A stretch of 64,000 bases of DNA, from positions 1 through 64,000 of the forward strand of contig NZ_NFJW01000009.1 in NCBI RefSeq assembly GCF_002160065.1, written 5' to 3'. Both the position numbers and the translations under genes were made by a program. The notes below the pieces were generated by a model. That model ran no database searches, had not been told where the DNA came from, and saw only the letters and a list, made by a program, of their open reading frames with translations. Every line of letters begins with the position of its first letter. Positions within the stretch are counted from its first letter, which is position 1. The DNA is from Collinsella sp. An2. Its GTDB lineage: Bacteria > Actinomycetota > Coriobacteriia > Coriobacteriales > Coriobacteriaceae. Below are positions 55,589-64,000 of this stretch, one piece after another.

Positions 55589-57094
55589 CTAGGCGAACGG
55601 GTTGCGCTCCCGCGTGATCTCGCGCCGCACGCGCGCGTATTCGACCACGAGCAGCACGAGCAGCAGCGACATGGTGCCCAGATAGCTCGCCACCGCGCCG
55701 GCAAGCCCCAGCAGGTTCACGAGCACGAGCGACAGCACCACGGACGCTCCAAACGAGAGCGCGTAGAGCTTCATGACCGCACCCTGCCGGCGCAGCACCG
55801 TGATGATGGCATAGAGAAAGTCGATGGCCGCCGTCACGCCGCCGGCGAGCACCATTAGGTGGGCAAGGGCCTTGAACTGCGAGAAGTCGACGCCGTACAT
55901 AAAGCTCATGAGCGGGATGCCCAGCCACTTCATGAAGAGCGTCATGACGATGGTGAGGCCCAAGATCACGGCCATGACGGCGACGATGATGAGGTCGAAG
56001 CGCCGGCGCTTGCGCGGATTGGACCAGATGCTCGCCAGGCGCAGCAGCTGTGGCTTGTACACGAAGCCGATGGTGAGCAGGATGCCCTGCGCCGGGAAGT
56101 AGAGCGCGTTGAAGTAGAGCTGGTTGTCGTAGGGAAGGGCGCCTTCCATCACGAACTTCGGGACGCTCTCGATAAGGTTGAACAGGAAGAGCGCCGCAAA
56201 GAGTGGGAAGCAATGGCGAAAGAGGTCGATGACCTCGTCGATCTTCCAGCTGCGGGACTTCTCGGTCTCAAAGAGGGCGAGCGGCAGCGTAAGCAGGACG
56301 AGTGACGCGACGGAGGCCACCGCCATGGCGACCGACGCCACGGCGAGGTCGCGGGTGACAAACAGGAGGAGCGAGAACGCGGCAACTGCGGCGACCGAGC
56401 GCAGCGCCTGCGAGATCCCTGCAAGATAGAGCTTGTCGGCCTGCTGCAGCCGTCCCTCGTAGACATCGGCGATGCCGTCGACAAGTTTGTAGACATAGAC
56501 GCCCGCGCAGATGGTGAACATATGGGCGTCGTAGTCGCGCACGGTGCAATAGAGCAGGCCAACCACAAACGCCGTGATGCCCGTGAGCCACCGGTTGATC
56601 TGGTACGACGAGAACGAATGCGTCTCGTCGATGTCGGATACCTGGTAGTTTCTCACACCGTAGTTGGCGGCGATCATGAGCAGCGTGCCGGTGACGAACG
56701 CCATGGAGAACATGCCCGCTTCCTCGGTGCCGGCAAGCTGGGTCGACACCACGGTGAGGATGGGGAAGACCACACCCCATATCGAGGTGCCGATGGTGTT
56801 CCACACATAGTCCCGACCGGTGCTATGGGATTCGTACTGTGCCTCCTGCTCGCTGAGCGAGCCCTTGTAGACGGCTTGCAGCAAACGTGTCCACCATTGG
56901 TTGATGACGCGGGCGAGCCAGGGCTGGTGGGTCGGGCGTCGCGCGGTGCGGGCGGATGCGGACCCGTGTCCGGGCCTCACGTCTACACGTGCCCCCGAAG
57001 TGGCTTCCGCGTCTTCCGCTCGACGAAAAGACGGCTGGTCAGCGTGCCTGTCGCTCTGAGGTAGGCGTTCTCGAATCTTGTCCCAAGGCGTCAT
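55589..57094 (-). CDS. Polysaccharide flippase / lipopolysaccharide biosynthesis membrane protein
   Basis: Multi-TM, VWNTIGTSIWGVVFPILTVVSTQLAGTEEAGMFSMAFVTGTLLMIAANYGVRNYQVSD. Confidence 0.75.
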   Translation of the reverse strand: MTPWDKIRERLPQSDRHADQPSFRRAEDAEATSGARVDVRPGHGSASARTARRPTHQPWLARVINQWWTRLLQAVYKGSLSEQEAQYESHSTGRDYVWNTIGTSIWGVVFPILTVVSTQLAGTEEAGMFSMAFVTGTLLMIAANYGVRNYQVSDIDETHSFSSYQINRWLTGITAFVVGLLYCTVRDYDAHMFTICAGVYVYKLVDGIADVYEGRLQQADKLYLAGISQALRSVAAVAAFSLLLFVTRDLAVASVAMAVASVASLVLLTLPLALFETEKSRSWKIDEVIDLFRHCFPLFAALFLFNLIESVPKFVMEGALPYDNQLYFNALYFPAQGILLTIGFVYKPQLLRLASIWSNPRKRRRFDLIIVAVMAVILGLTIVMTLFMKWLGIPLMSFMYGVDFSQFKALAHLMVLAGGVTAAIDFLYAIITVLRRQGAVMKLYALSFGASVVLSLVLVNLLGLAGAVASYLGTMSLLLVLLVVEYARVRREITRERNPFA

Positions 57095-57235
57095 GGTTTT
57101 CGATGCTCCCATCCGTGGCGCCGTCGCGTCGTCGGTGCACATCGAGTCATTATACCGTCGAATCCGCTGGTATAGACAACCGGCACCGTTCCCCGATAAA
57201 GCGGTGCGCCTCCATGGCGAATGCGGTATATCAGA

Positions 57236-57251
57236 TGTGATTTGTGTCACT
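57236..57251. promoter_or_regulatory. CRP-like binding site upstream of pckA
   Basis: TGTGATTTGTGTCACT matches TGTGA-N6-TCAC(A). Confidence 0.4.
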
Positions 57252-57365
57252 GCCGGTGACGCACCCCCGCCCGCCTGCACGTTGGCGTCGGCGGATGCGG
57301 GGGATTGCCGAGCCGGGCCGGCGTGGACACCCGTGGCCTGCGCCTTTGGGATGAAAGGTGAACCT

Positions 57366-58958
57366 ATGATCGAAACGATATTGCTGGAGTCGGGCATCGA
57401 CTGTGACATCGACCGCGTGCACGTTGACTGGAGCCCCGCCAAGCTCATCGAGCACGCCATCTCCCACCACGAGGCCTACCTCACCTCCACCGGCTCCCTG
57501 TCGGTATCCACGGGAGCCTTCACCGGCCGTTCTCCCGAGAACCGCTACATCGTCGACGCGGGTGCTGCCGACGAGAACGTCAACTGGGAAAGCCCTACCA
57601 ACAAACCAATCGATGAGAAGACCTACAAGCGCGTGCGCAAGAACGTGACGCGCTACATGTCGCAGCGCCGCCACCTGTTCGTGGTGCGTGGCTTCGCGGG
57701 CGCCGACCGCCAGTTTGCCCGCAAGGTCATGGTCGTGTGCGAGCGCGCGCATCAGGCGCTGTTCATCTCGCAGATGCTCGTGCGCCCCTCGGCCGATGAG
57801 CTCGAGGTCTTCGGCCGCCCGGACATCATGGTCTTCGCCGCGCCCACCTATGTGTGCTCGCGCGACCGCGACGGCGTGGAGCCTGCGGCCGTCATCCTGG
57901 ACATGGAGGGCAAGAAGATCGTCGTCGCCGGCACCGGCTATTGCGGCGAGATCAAGAAGGCCATCTTCACCATGATGAACTACCTGCTGCCCATCGAGGA
58001 CGGCGTGCTGCCCATGCACTGCTCGGCCAACATGGATCCGCGCACCGGCAAGACGGCCATCCTCTTCGGCCTGTCGGGCACCGGCAAGACCACGCTCTCG
58101 GCCGATCCCGAGCGTCTGCTCATCGGTGACGACGAGCACGGCTGGAGCCCGCGCGGCGTCTTCAACATCGAGGGCGGCTGCTACGCCAAGACCATCGACC
58201 TCACGCGCGAGCGCGAGCCCGACATCTATGATGCCATCCGCTTTGGCAGCGTGTCCGAGAACGTGAAGCTCAACCGCAAGACGCGCGAGCCCATCTACTC
58301 CGATAGCTCTATCACCGAGAACGGCCGTGCCGCCTATCCGCTGAGCCACATCCAGCGCGTGGTCGAGTCGGGCACCGGCGAGACGCCGTCGGTGGTGCTC
58401 TTCCTTACTGCCGACGCCTACGGAGTGCTGCCGCCCATCTCCAAGCTCGATCGCGAGCAGGCCATGTTCCATTTCCTGACCGGCTACACCGCCAAGGTCG
58501 CCGGCACGGAGCTGGGCATCAAGGAGCCGCAGCCCACGTTCTCGGCGCTGTTTGGCGAGCCGTTCATGCCGCTTGACCATATGGTCTATGCCTACCTGCT
58601 GGGCGAGAAGATCACGCAGAACAAGACGCGCGTGTATCTGGTCAACACCGGCTGGACCGGCGGTCCCTATGGCGTCGGTCACCGCATCGCGCTCTATCAT
58701 ACCCGTGCGCTTGTGAAGGCTGCCATGAACGGCGAGCTCGATGTGGCCGGGTATCGCCATGACGACGTGTTCGACGTCGATGTGCCGCTCGATTGCCCCA
58801 ACGTTCCGGCGAAGATTCTGAACCCGCGCGACACTTGGGAGGATGGCGAGGCCTACGACAAGGCCGCGGCCGACCTCGCGCGCAAGTTCAAGGAGAACTT
58901 CGACAAGCGGTATCCGGGCGTCGACCTGAACAGCATGACCCGTCCGCGCCATCGCTGA
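57366..58958 (+). CDS. pckA: Phosphoenolpyruvate carboxykinase (ATP)
   Basis: FGLSGTGKTTLSADPERLLIGDDEHGW; SVSTGAFTGRSPENRYIV. Confidence 0.96.
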   Translation: MIETILLESGIDCDIDRVHVDWSPAKLIEHAISHHEAYLTSTGSLSVSTGAFTGRSPENRYIVDAGAADENVNWESPTNKPIDEKTYKRVRKNVTRYMSQRRHLFVVRGFAGADRQFARKVMVVCERAHQALFISQMLVRPSADELEVFGRPDIMVFAAPTYVCSRDRDGVEPAAVILDMEGKKIVVAGTGYCGEIKKAIFTMMNYLLPIEDGVLPMHCSANMDPRTGKTAILFGLSGTGKTTLSADPERLLIGDDEHGWSPRGVFNIEGGCYAKTIDLTREREPDIYDAIRFGSVSENVKLNRKTREPIYSDSSITENGRAAYPLSHIQRVVESGTGETPSVVLFLTADAYGVLPPISKLDREQAMFHFLTGYTAKVAGTELGIKEPQPTFSALFGEPFMPLDHMVYAYLLGEKITQNKTRVYLVNTGWTGGPYGVGHRIALYHTRALVKAAMNGELDVAGYRHDDVFDVDVPLDCPNVPAKILNPRDTWEDGEAYDKAAADLARKFKENFDKRYPGVDLNSMTRPRHR

Positions 58959-59057
58959 TCGGCGGTTTAGGCGACGTTTGTAGGGCGTTCGGTCGCCGCC
59001 GACAGGACGGTTCTGCCGCTTCAGACTGGGCGGCGACGTTGTGTTGTGTTCTGTGAA

Positions 59058-59084
59058 GGGCGGCCCTTCGGGGTCGCCCGTTTC
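59058..59084 (+). terminator. Terminator-like hairpin after pckA
   Basis: GGGCGgCCC-TTCG-GGGtCGCCC then gtttctt. Confidence 0.65.
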
Positions 59085-59112
59085 TTGACACCGGAATCAC
59101 GCCGGGTATGAT
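59085..59112 (+). promoter_or_regulatory. Sigma70-type promoter
   Basis: TTGACA - 16 bp - TATGAT. Confidence 0.6.
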
Positions 59113-59155
59113 GAACCTAACATTTTTGCCCCCTTCCCCGGATGGGGGCGGCGCA

Positions 59156-59214
59156 CGCGCGCACGTGCCGACACCGTAGGGCATTGAAGGTGGTCGGCAT
59201 GTGGGCGCGTTTTT
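59156..59214 (+). terminator. Strong intrinsic terminator located between promoter and next gene (attenuator or sRNA terminator)
   Basis: CGCGCGCACGTGCCGACACC (59156-59175) / GGTGGTCGGCATGTGGGCGCG (59189-59209) then TTTTT. Confidence 0.65.
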
Positions 59215-59285
59215 CGTAAGGGTCTAAACGGCGGTGCGGGGGTCTGCGTCGTCGCAGCCTCCGGATACGAAGGGACGGTTGGCAC

Positions 59286-60011
59286 ATGAAGAAGTTCGTG
59301 GCAGAGGATTCGTTTTGGCAGCTCTTTCCGCAGGCGGCAATTGGCATCGTGGTCGCCGAGGGCATGAAGCCGGCAAGCGAGGTGCCTGCCGAGGACTCCG
59401 CCCAGATTGAGAAGCTGCTCGATCGCGCGAACGTGCTTGCTGAGCGCCATCTCACAAGCGATACGATTTCCGAGAACGCGCCCGTGAAGGCGTGGCGCGA
59501 GGCCTATCGCGCCTTCAAGACCAAGAAGGGCGCCCGTTGCTCTATCGAGAATCTGCTGAAGCGTGTCCTCAAGGGCAAGCCGGTGGGAACCATCACCCCG
59601 TCGGTCGACATCTACAACGCCATCTCGCTCAAATACGCGCTGCCCGTGGGCGGCGAGGACATCGATGCGTTCCAGGGCGACCTGCGCCTGGGGATCACCG
59701 AGGGCGGCGACGCGTTCTTGCCGCTTGGCGAGCAGGAGACCGACGACCCCACGCTTCCAGGCGAGCTGTGCTATCGCGACGACGCCGGCGCCGTGTGCCG
59801 CTGCTGGAACTGGCGAGATGGTGTGCGCACCGCCCTTACCGACGACTCGCGCAACGCGTTTTTGGCCATCGAATGCGTCGAGCCCGAGCGGGTGGGGGAT
59901 TGCCAGGCTGCCATCGATGAGCTTGCCGAGCTCGTGGAGCGCTACCTGGGCGCGTCCATTGCGGTGAAGCAGCTGGTGACCTCCGACAATCGCGAGATCG
60001 AGATCGCCTAG
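59286..60011 (+). CDS. B3/B4 tRNA-binding-domain protein
   Basis: KAWREAYRAFKTKKGARCSIENLLKRVLKGKPVGTITPSVDIYNAISLKYALPVGGED. Confidence 0.88.
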   Translation: MKKFVAEDSFWQLFPQAAIGIVVAEGMKPASEVPAEDSAQIEKLLDRANVLAERHLTSDTISENAPVKAWREAYRAFKTKKGARCSIENLLKRVLKGKPVGTITPSVDIYNAISLKYALPVGGEDIDAFQGDLRLGITEGGDAFLPLGEQETDDPTLPGELCYRDDAGAVCRCWNWRDGVRTALTDDSRNAFLAIECVEPERVGDCQAAIDELAELVERYLGASIAVKQLVTSDNREIEIA

Positions 60012-60091
60012 GCGTTGGAAGTCGGGCGGCCCTGTGCAACACGTGCGCGGGCCGCCCGACTTTGATACTTCGTGTTTGTTGTTGGCGCGTT

Positions 60092-60310
60092 CTAGCGCTC
60101 CTTGAGCACGTGTGCGGCAAAGCCTTGGTACGTCCAGTCCTGCTCGTCTCCGGGCAGGAGGTCCGCCTCCGAGACGTCGCGGAAGAAGCAGGTGGGAATC
60201 TCGTGCTCCTTCAGGCATTTCGCTACGCAGAGCGTGCAGCCCTTGTCGTGGTTGACCGGATTGAACGGGCAGTCGTGGTCGGTGCAGGTGCAAAACGGTG
60301 CAGTTGCCAT
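60092..60310 (-). CDS. Small Cys-rich protein (DUF6485-like)
   Basis: CTCTDHDCPFNPVNHDKGCTLCVAKCLKEHEIPTCFF. Confidence 0.75.
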   Translation of the reverse strand: MATAPFCTCTDHDCPFNPVNHDKGCTLCVAKCLKEHEIPTCFFRDVSEADLLPGDEQDWTYQGFAAHVLKER

Positions 60311-60376
60311 ACGTTCCTCTTTTCGGCTCGTAGGGGATAGGGGTGTGCGGGGCGTGCTTCGCCGGGTGTGTTCGCG

Positions 60377-60697
60377 CTAGAGCCCGGCGGGCCAGCGGCA
60401 GGCTGCTAGGTCCACGTGGGTATCGTCCACAAAGGGGACACCCTCGTTTTCCAGAAGGGTGCGCTGGGCTTCGGATCCGCCGAAGGCAAACCCGTCCGTG
60501 ATGCGACCATCGGCAAATACGACGCGGTGACAGGGCACGATGCCGGGTCGGGGGTTGCTATGCAGGGCGAATCCGACGAAACGCGCCTTGCGTGGCTCAC
60601 CTACAAGGCGCGCCACCTGGCCGTAGGTCGCAACCATTCCTTCGGGAATCTGTTCGACCACGTCGTAGACGCGTTCAAAGAATCCGGTATTCTTCAT
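60377..60697 (-). CDS. MGMT/Atl-family methylated-DNA-cysteine methyltransferase
   Basis: PEGMVATYGQVARLVG...GIVPCHRVVFADG (PCHR active site). Confidence 0.9.
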   Translation of the reverse strand: MKNTGFFERVYDVVEQIPEGMVATYGQVARLVGEPRKARFVGFALHSNPRPGIVPCHRVVFADGRITDGFAFGGSEAQRTLLENEGVPFVDDTHVDLAACRWPAGL

Positions 60698-61049
60698 GGG
60701 CCCCTCCTCGTAGCTCTCATTGTAGCAAGGCGTATTGAACGGGCAGGCGGTCTTGTATGTGCGGCGTCGTGTTTTATGGTGGCTCTGGTTCTCTAGCTGC
60801 CGTATTGCTATCGGATGGCCGCTGCCCACGATGGGCGCCTTGTGTCCCGTACGATCTTCAACGGGCCTCAAAGTGGTAAGCCAAGGCTAACTTATGGAGG
60901 AGCTATGGAGGGGTCAATTCTCGTCGCCGATAGCGTGGTTGTTTACTATAGTTAACTCAGCGACGGAGAAGACTCCAGGCGATGAAATAAGTCGACTCCG
61001 CCGAGTTTGATTCGCATCCCTCCCCTCTGTGCGATCAACGGTGCTATCA

Positions 61050-61087
61050 AGGAAGCGGCCCGTCACCTGTGTGGCGGGTCGCTTCCT
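61050..61087. terminator. Terminator-like hairpin
   Basis: AGGAAGCGgCCCG ... CGGGtCGCTTCCT. Confidence 0.5.
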
Positions 61088-61096
61088 GTTGCGACG

Positions 61097-61139
61097 AAAC
61101 TGAGCGTTGGCGATTGCGTATTTCGCCGAAGCTCAGTTT
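61097..61139. repeat. Hairpin AAACTGAGC...GCTCAGTTT with inner GGCGA/TCGCC
   Basis: Direct reading; first arm is followed by a second ACTGAGCGTTGACGATGCG near 61170. Confidence 0.6.
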
Positions 61140-61216
61140 TGCTTCAAAATCGAGGCCTATTCTGGGGCATTACTGAGCGTTGACGATGCGTCGGTGAGTA
61201 TTCGCGAGGAAGATGG

Positions 61217-61290
61217 CCGGACGGAGGCAGGTCTGGGGGAGAAGGACCGGACGGAGACGGGTCTGGGGGAGGCAGCCCGGACGAAGGCCC
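61217..61290. repeat. 30-bp tandem repeat (~2.5 units)
   Basis: CCGGACGGAGGCAGGTCTGGGGGAGAAGGA / CCGGACGGAGACGGGTCTGGGGGAGGCAGC / CCGGACGAAGGCCCGTC. Confidence 0.7.
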
Positions 61291-61314
61291 GTCGAGACAC
61301 GCGTTCTGTCCTGC

Positions 61315-61346
61315 AGGGGATGCGTATGGCAGGGGATGCGTATGGC
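61315..61346. repeat. 16-bp perfect tandem duplication
   Basis: AGGGGATGCGTATGGC x2. Confidence 0.85.
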
Positions 61347-61352
61347 CGAAAC

Positions 61353-62192
61353 CTATGCCGTGTGCTGGGGCTCTATGACGCGGCGGACCAGCTCGGGGAA
61401 GGCGCCGTCGCGGCCCGAGGTTTCAAGCACCAGGTCGCAGAGGGGGCGCACGTCGTCGGTGACGTTGGCCACGCCTACGCCGAGTCCGGCCATCTCGATC
61501 ATGGCCTGGTCGTTGGCGGAATCTCCCACGCCGATCGTATCGGCGACGTCGATGCCAAGCAGCTGTGCCAGGTGCACAAGACCGGTGCCCTTGTTGACGC
61601 CGGCAGGGACGAATTCGACGTAGCGCTGTGAGGAATAGGTGATATCCACCAAGGCGGGGTCAAGCTGCGGGCGCAGATCGGCGCCCAGTCGCTTCACGGC
61701 TTCGAAGTCGCTGTTCATATAGAGGATTTTCACCAGCTCCTCGTCGCCCACGAAATCGAGGCTGCTGGTCGAGTCGTCGAGCTGAATCACGCCGGTGATG
61801 TTGCGCACATAGGTGGCCTCTTCGGGCGGCAGGAACTGTGTGAAGATCTTTCCGCTTGGGGTGTAGATGTGCATGGCCAGGCGATGCTCCACGCCATAGC
61901 GGTACAGGAACTCGACCGAGTCGCGGTCCATCGTGGTGCTGAGCACGGGATTAGGGTCGCCATAGCGGTTGATGAAGCCTCCGTTGTACGAGATGACATA
62001 GGAACCTTCCAGAAGCGACTGGTCGATGTCCGCAAAGTTGGACATGATGGACTGGTACGGACGCCCCGAGCTGGGCACGAAGAGTACGCCGAGCTCGCGC
62101 ATGCGGCGCAGCGCCTCCACGTTGGCCGCGGGGATGAGATGGTCGTCGTCGAGGAACGTCTCGTCCATGTCGCTAGCAACAAGCTTATACAC
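61353..62192 (-). CDS. Cof-type HAD hydrolase
   Basis: YKLVASDMDETFLDDDHLIPAANVEALRRM; GVNKGTGLVHLAQLLGI; IGVGDSANDQAMIEMAG. Confidence 0.93.
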   Translation of the reverse strand: MYKLVASDMDETFLDDDHLIPAANVEALRRMRELGVLFVPSSGRPYQSIMSNFADIDQSLLEGSYVISYNGGFINRYGDPNPVLSTTMDRDSVEFLYRYGVEHRLAMHIYTPSGKIFTQFLPPEEATYVRNITGVIQLDDSTSSLDFVGDEELVKILYMNSDFEAVKRLGADLRPQLDPALVDITYSSQRYVEFVPAGVNKGTGLVHLAQLLGIDVADTIGVGDSANDQAMIEMAGLGVGVANVTDDVRPLCDLVLETSGRDGAFPELVRRVIEPQHTA

Positions 62193-62327
62193 GGCAATCC
62201 TTTCAACGTGGCGGGCGGCAACGGAGTTCTGCGCACTGCCTGTTGCCGCCCGGTGGTTTCACCTTGGGAGCGATACTGCCTGCAACCTATGGGAGCAGGC
62301 TGCTGTTCCGGTAGGGCTATCGAAGCG

Positions 62328-63377
62328 CTAGTACACCATGCCCATGGCCTCGCGCACTTCGGAGAGCGTCTTCTCGGCGATCTCGTTGGCGCGGCGATTG
62401 CCCTCGTGGAGCACGTCCTTCACGTAGTCGAGGTCCTGCTCAAACTGGTGACGACGCTCGCGGATGGGCTCGAAGTAGCTGTTTACGGCCTCGGTTACGT
62501 ACTTCTTGAGCTGTCCGGAGCCGCCCATGCCGATCTCCTCGGCGATCTCCTCGGGCGCGCGGCCGGTGCAGATGGCGGCCGTAGACAGCAGGCCCGACAC
62601 GCCGGGGCGGTTCTCGGGGTCGAACGTGATCATGCGCTCGGAGTCGGTCTGGCTCTTCTTGATGCGCTTGGCGGTCTCCTCGGCGGTCATGGAAATCGAG
62701 ATGGCGTTGCCGTAGCTCTTGCTCATCTTGCGGCCGTCAAGGCCCGGCAGCAGCGGGGTCTCGGACAAAAGGGCGTCGACCTCGGGGAACACCTTGCCGT
62801 AGCGGTTGTTGAAGCGACGGGCGATGAGGCGCGTGAGTTCGATATGCGGCAGCTGGTCGCGGCCCACAGGCACCACGTTGCCCTTGCAGAAGAGGATGTC
62901 GCAGGCCTGGTGCACCGGATAGGTGAGCAGAAGCCCGGTGAGCTCGTGGCCGGATGCCTCCATCTCGGCCTTCACCGTGGGGTTGCGCTGCAGCTCGGCC
63001 TCGCTCACGAGTGAGAGGAACGGCAGCATGAGCTGGTTGCACGCGGGCACCGCGGAGTGCGCGTAGATCATGGTCTTGTCCGGGTCGATGCCGCAGGCCA
63101 GGTAGTCCATGACCATGTTGTAGACGTTGTCCTGGATGTGCTCGGTGGTGTCGCGGTCGGTGATGACCTGGTAGTCGGCGATGAGGATATTGGTGTTGAC
63201 GCCCATGTCTTGAAGCTCGACGCGTCCCTTGATCGTGCCGAAGTAGTGACCCAGGTGCAAGCGCCCCGTGGGGCGGTCGCCGGTGAGCATGGTGTAGTTC
63301 TCGGGGTGCTGCGCAAGGTCGGCGCGAATCTGGTCGCTGCGCTTCTGGGCGGTCTCATAGCTGCGTTCGTTCGGCAT
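62328..63377 (-). CDS. trpS: Tryptophan--tRNA ligase
   Basis: TGDRPTGRLHLGHYFGTIKGRVELQ; GLDGRKMSKSYGNAI (KMSKS). Confidence 0.96.
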   Translation of the reverse strand: MPNERSYETAQKRSDQIRADLAQHPENYTMLTGDRPTGRLHLGHYFGTIKGRVELQDMGVNTNILIADYQVITDRDTTEHIQDNVYNMVMDYLACGIDPDKTMIYAHSAVPACNQLMLPFLSLVSEAELQRNPTVKAEMEASGHELTGLLLTYPVHQACDILFCKGNVVPVGRDQLPHIELTRLIARRFNNRYGKVFPEVDALLSETPLLPGLDGRKMSKSYGNAISISMTAEETAKRIKKSQTDSERMITFDPENRPGVSGLLSTAAICTGRAPEEIAEEIGMGGSGQLKKYVTEAVNSYFEPIRERRHQFEQDLDYVKDVLHEGNRRANEIAEKTLSEVREAMGMVY

Positions 63378-63489
63378 GGAACTCTCCTTGGTCGTCGCTG
63401 TCGGGAAATGGATGAAGATGGTGTCGCGCACGTGCGCGGCGAAAAGCTCAAGAGGACGGGGGGTCACGAAGCTCCCCTCCGGCATCGCG

Positions 63490-64000
63490 TCACTTCTTCA
63501 GATGGCGCGGCGTGTGGCCGTCTTTGGCATGGGGGTGGGGGAGATGCTCGCGACGCCATCGCTCATGCTCCTGGCGGTCCTCCTCGACTGCCTCGATGAA
63601 GCCCGTGTCGTCGGGCGTGACGATCTCGTCCTCGTGCGTCTTGGGATTGTAGTGATGACGCAGCACCGGCTCGAAGAGGTGCAAGCGAATGGCGAAGGCC
63701 GCCGAGCAGGCAAGCAGCACCAGGAAGATCACCACGCGCAGCTCGATGCCCACCTGGTTGATGGCGGCGGCGCCGAGCGATAGCAGGATGCACCATGCAT
63801 AGATGAGCAACACCGCCTGGCGCTGGTCGTAGCCCTCCTGGATAAGGCGGTGATGGATATGCCCCTTGTCCGCCTGGCCGATGCTCACGTGGGCGCGCAT
63901 GCGGCGGATGATGGCCGAGAACGTGTCGATGATGGGCACGCCGGCCACGATGAGCGGGATGATGAGCGAGGTGAGGGCCGCCGTACGCGAGACGTTGAGC
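63490..64000 (-). CDS. WecA/TagO-like glycosyltransferase family 4, partial (continues past window end)
   Basis: PIIDTFSAIIRRMRAHVSIGQADKGHIHHRLIQEGYDQRQAVL; frame stays open to 64000. Confidence 0.85.
   Translation of the reverse strand, partial: LNVSRTAALTSLIIPLIVAGVPIIDTFSAIIRRMRAHVSIGQADKGHIHHRLIQEGYDQRQAVLLIYAWCILLSLGAAAINQVGIELRVVIFLVLLACSAAFAIRLHLFEPVLRHHYNPKTHEDEIVTPDDTGFIEAVEEDRQEHERWRREHLPHPHAKDGHTPRHLKK

Noticed and set aside
57231-58952. 573-aa minus-strand ORF
   Set aside because: Shadow ORF antisense to pckA.

Overview
This is a high-GC bacterial chromosome window. Gene content and codon style suggest a Coriobacteriia/Collinsella-like genome, but that is inference, not verified. 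It is almost fully coding. I saw no rRNA, convincing tRNA or CRISPR array. Left part (1-17 kb) is accessory: an intact IS1595-like element with 20-bp terminal inverted repeats, XRE regulators with ABC transporters, a HEPN/MNT toxin-antitoxin pair whose antitoxin carries an N-terminal RelB/DinJ-like domain, a class II Fic protein, YjdF, a RhuM-Fic/Doc protein, a MerR/TipA-like regulator and several small enzymes. Middle part (17-44 kb): MgtA-type P-ATPase, TetR-controlled ABC and MFS exporters, an AraC regulator with a paired half-ABC transporter, TrmL, a CoA-disulfide-reductase/rhodanese/siroheme-reductase fusion beside a siroheme-biosynthesis gene, and a MacB/FtsX-type system. Right part (44-64 kb): a glycyl radical enzyme + activase + ProC cluster (probably trans-4-hydroxyproline dehydratase), serC/serA, a flippase, pckA, trpS and a partial WecA/TagO-like gene. 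The best candidates for something undescribed are: (i) a dispersed ~140-bp nested palindrome present twice (44728-44871 and 51321-51455) with conserved stems and loop; (ii) a 109-bp palindrome between serC and serA; (iii) a promoter-terminator unit at 59085-59214 ahead of a B3/B4-domain gene; (iv) LexA-like boxes in two promoters, one followed by a structured leader of a RhuM-Fic gene.
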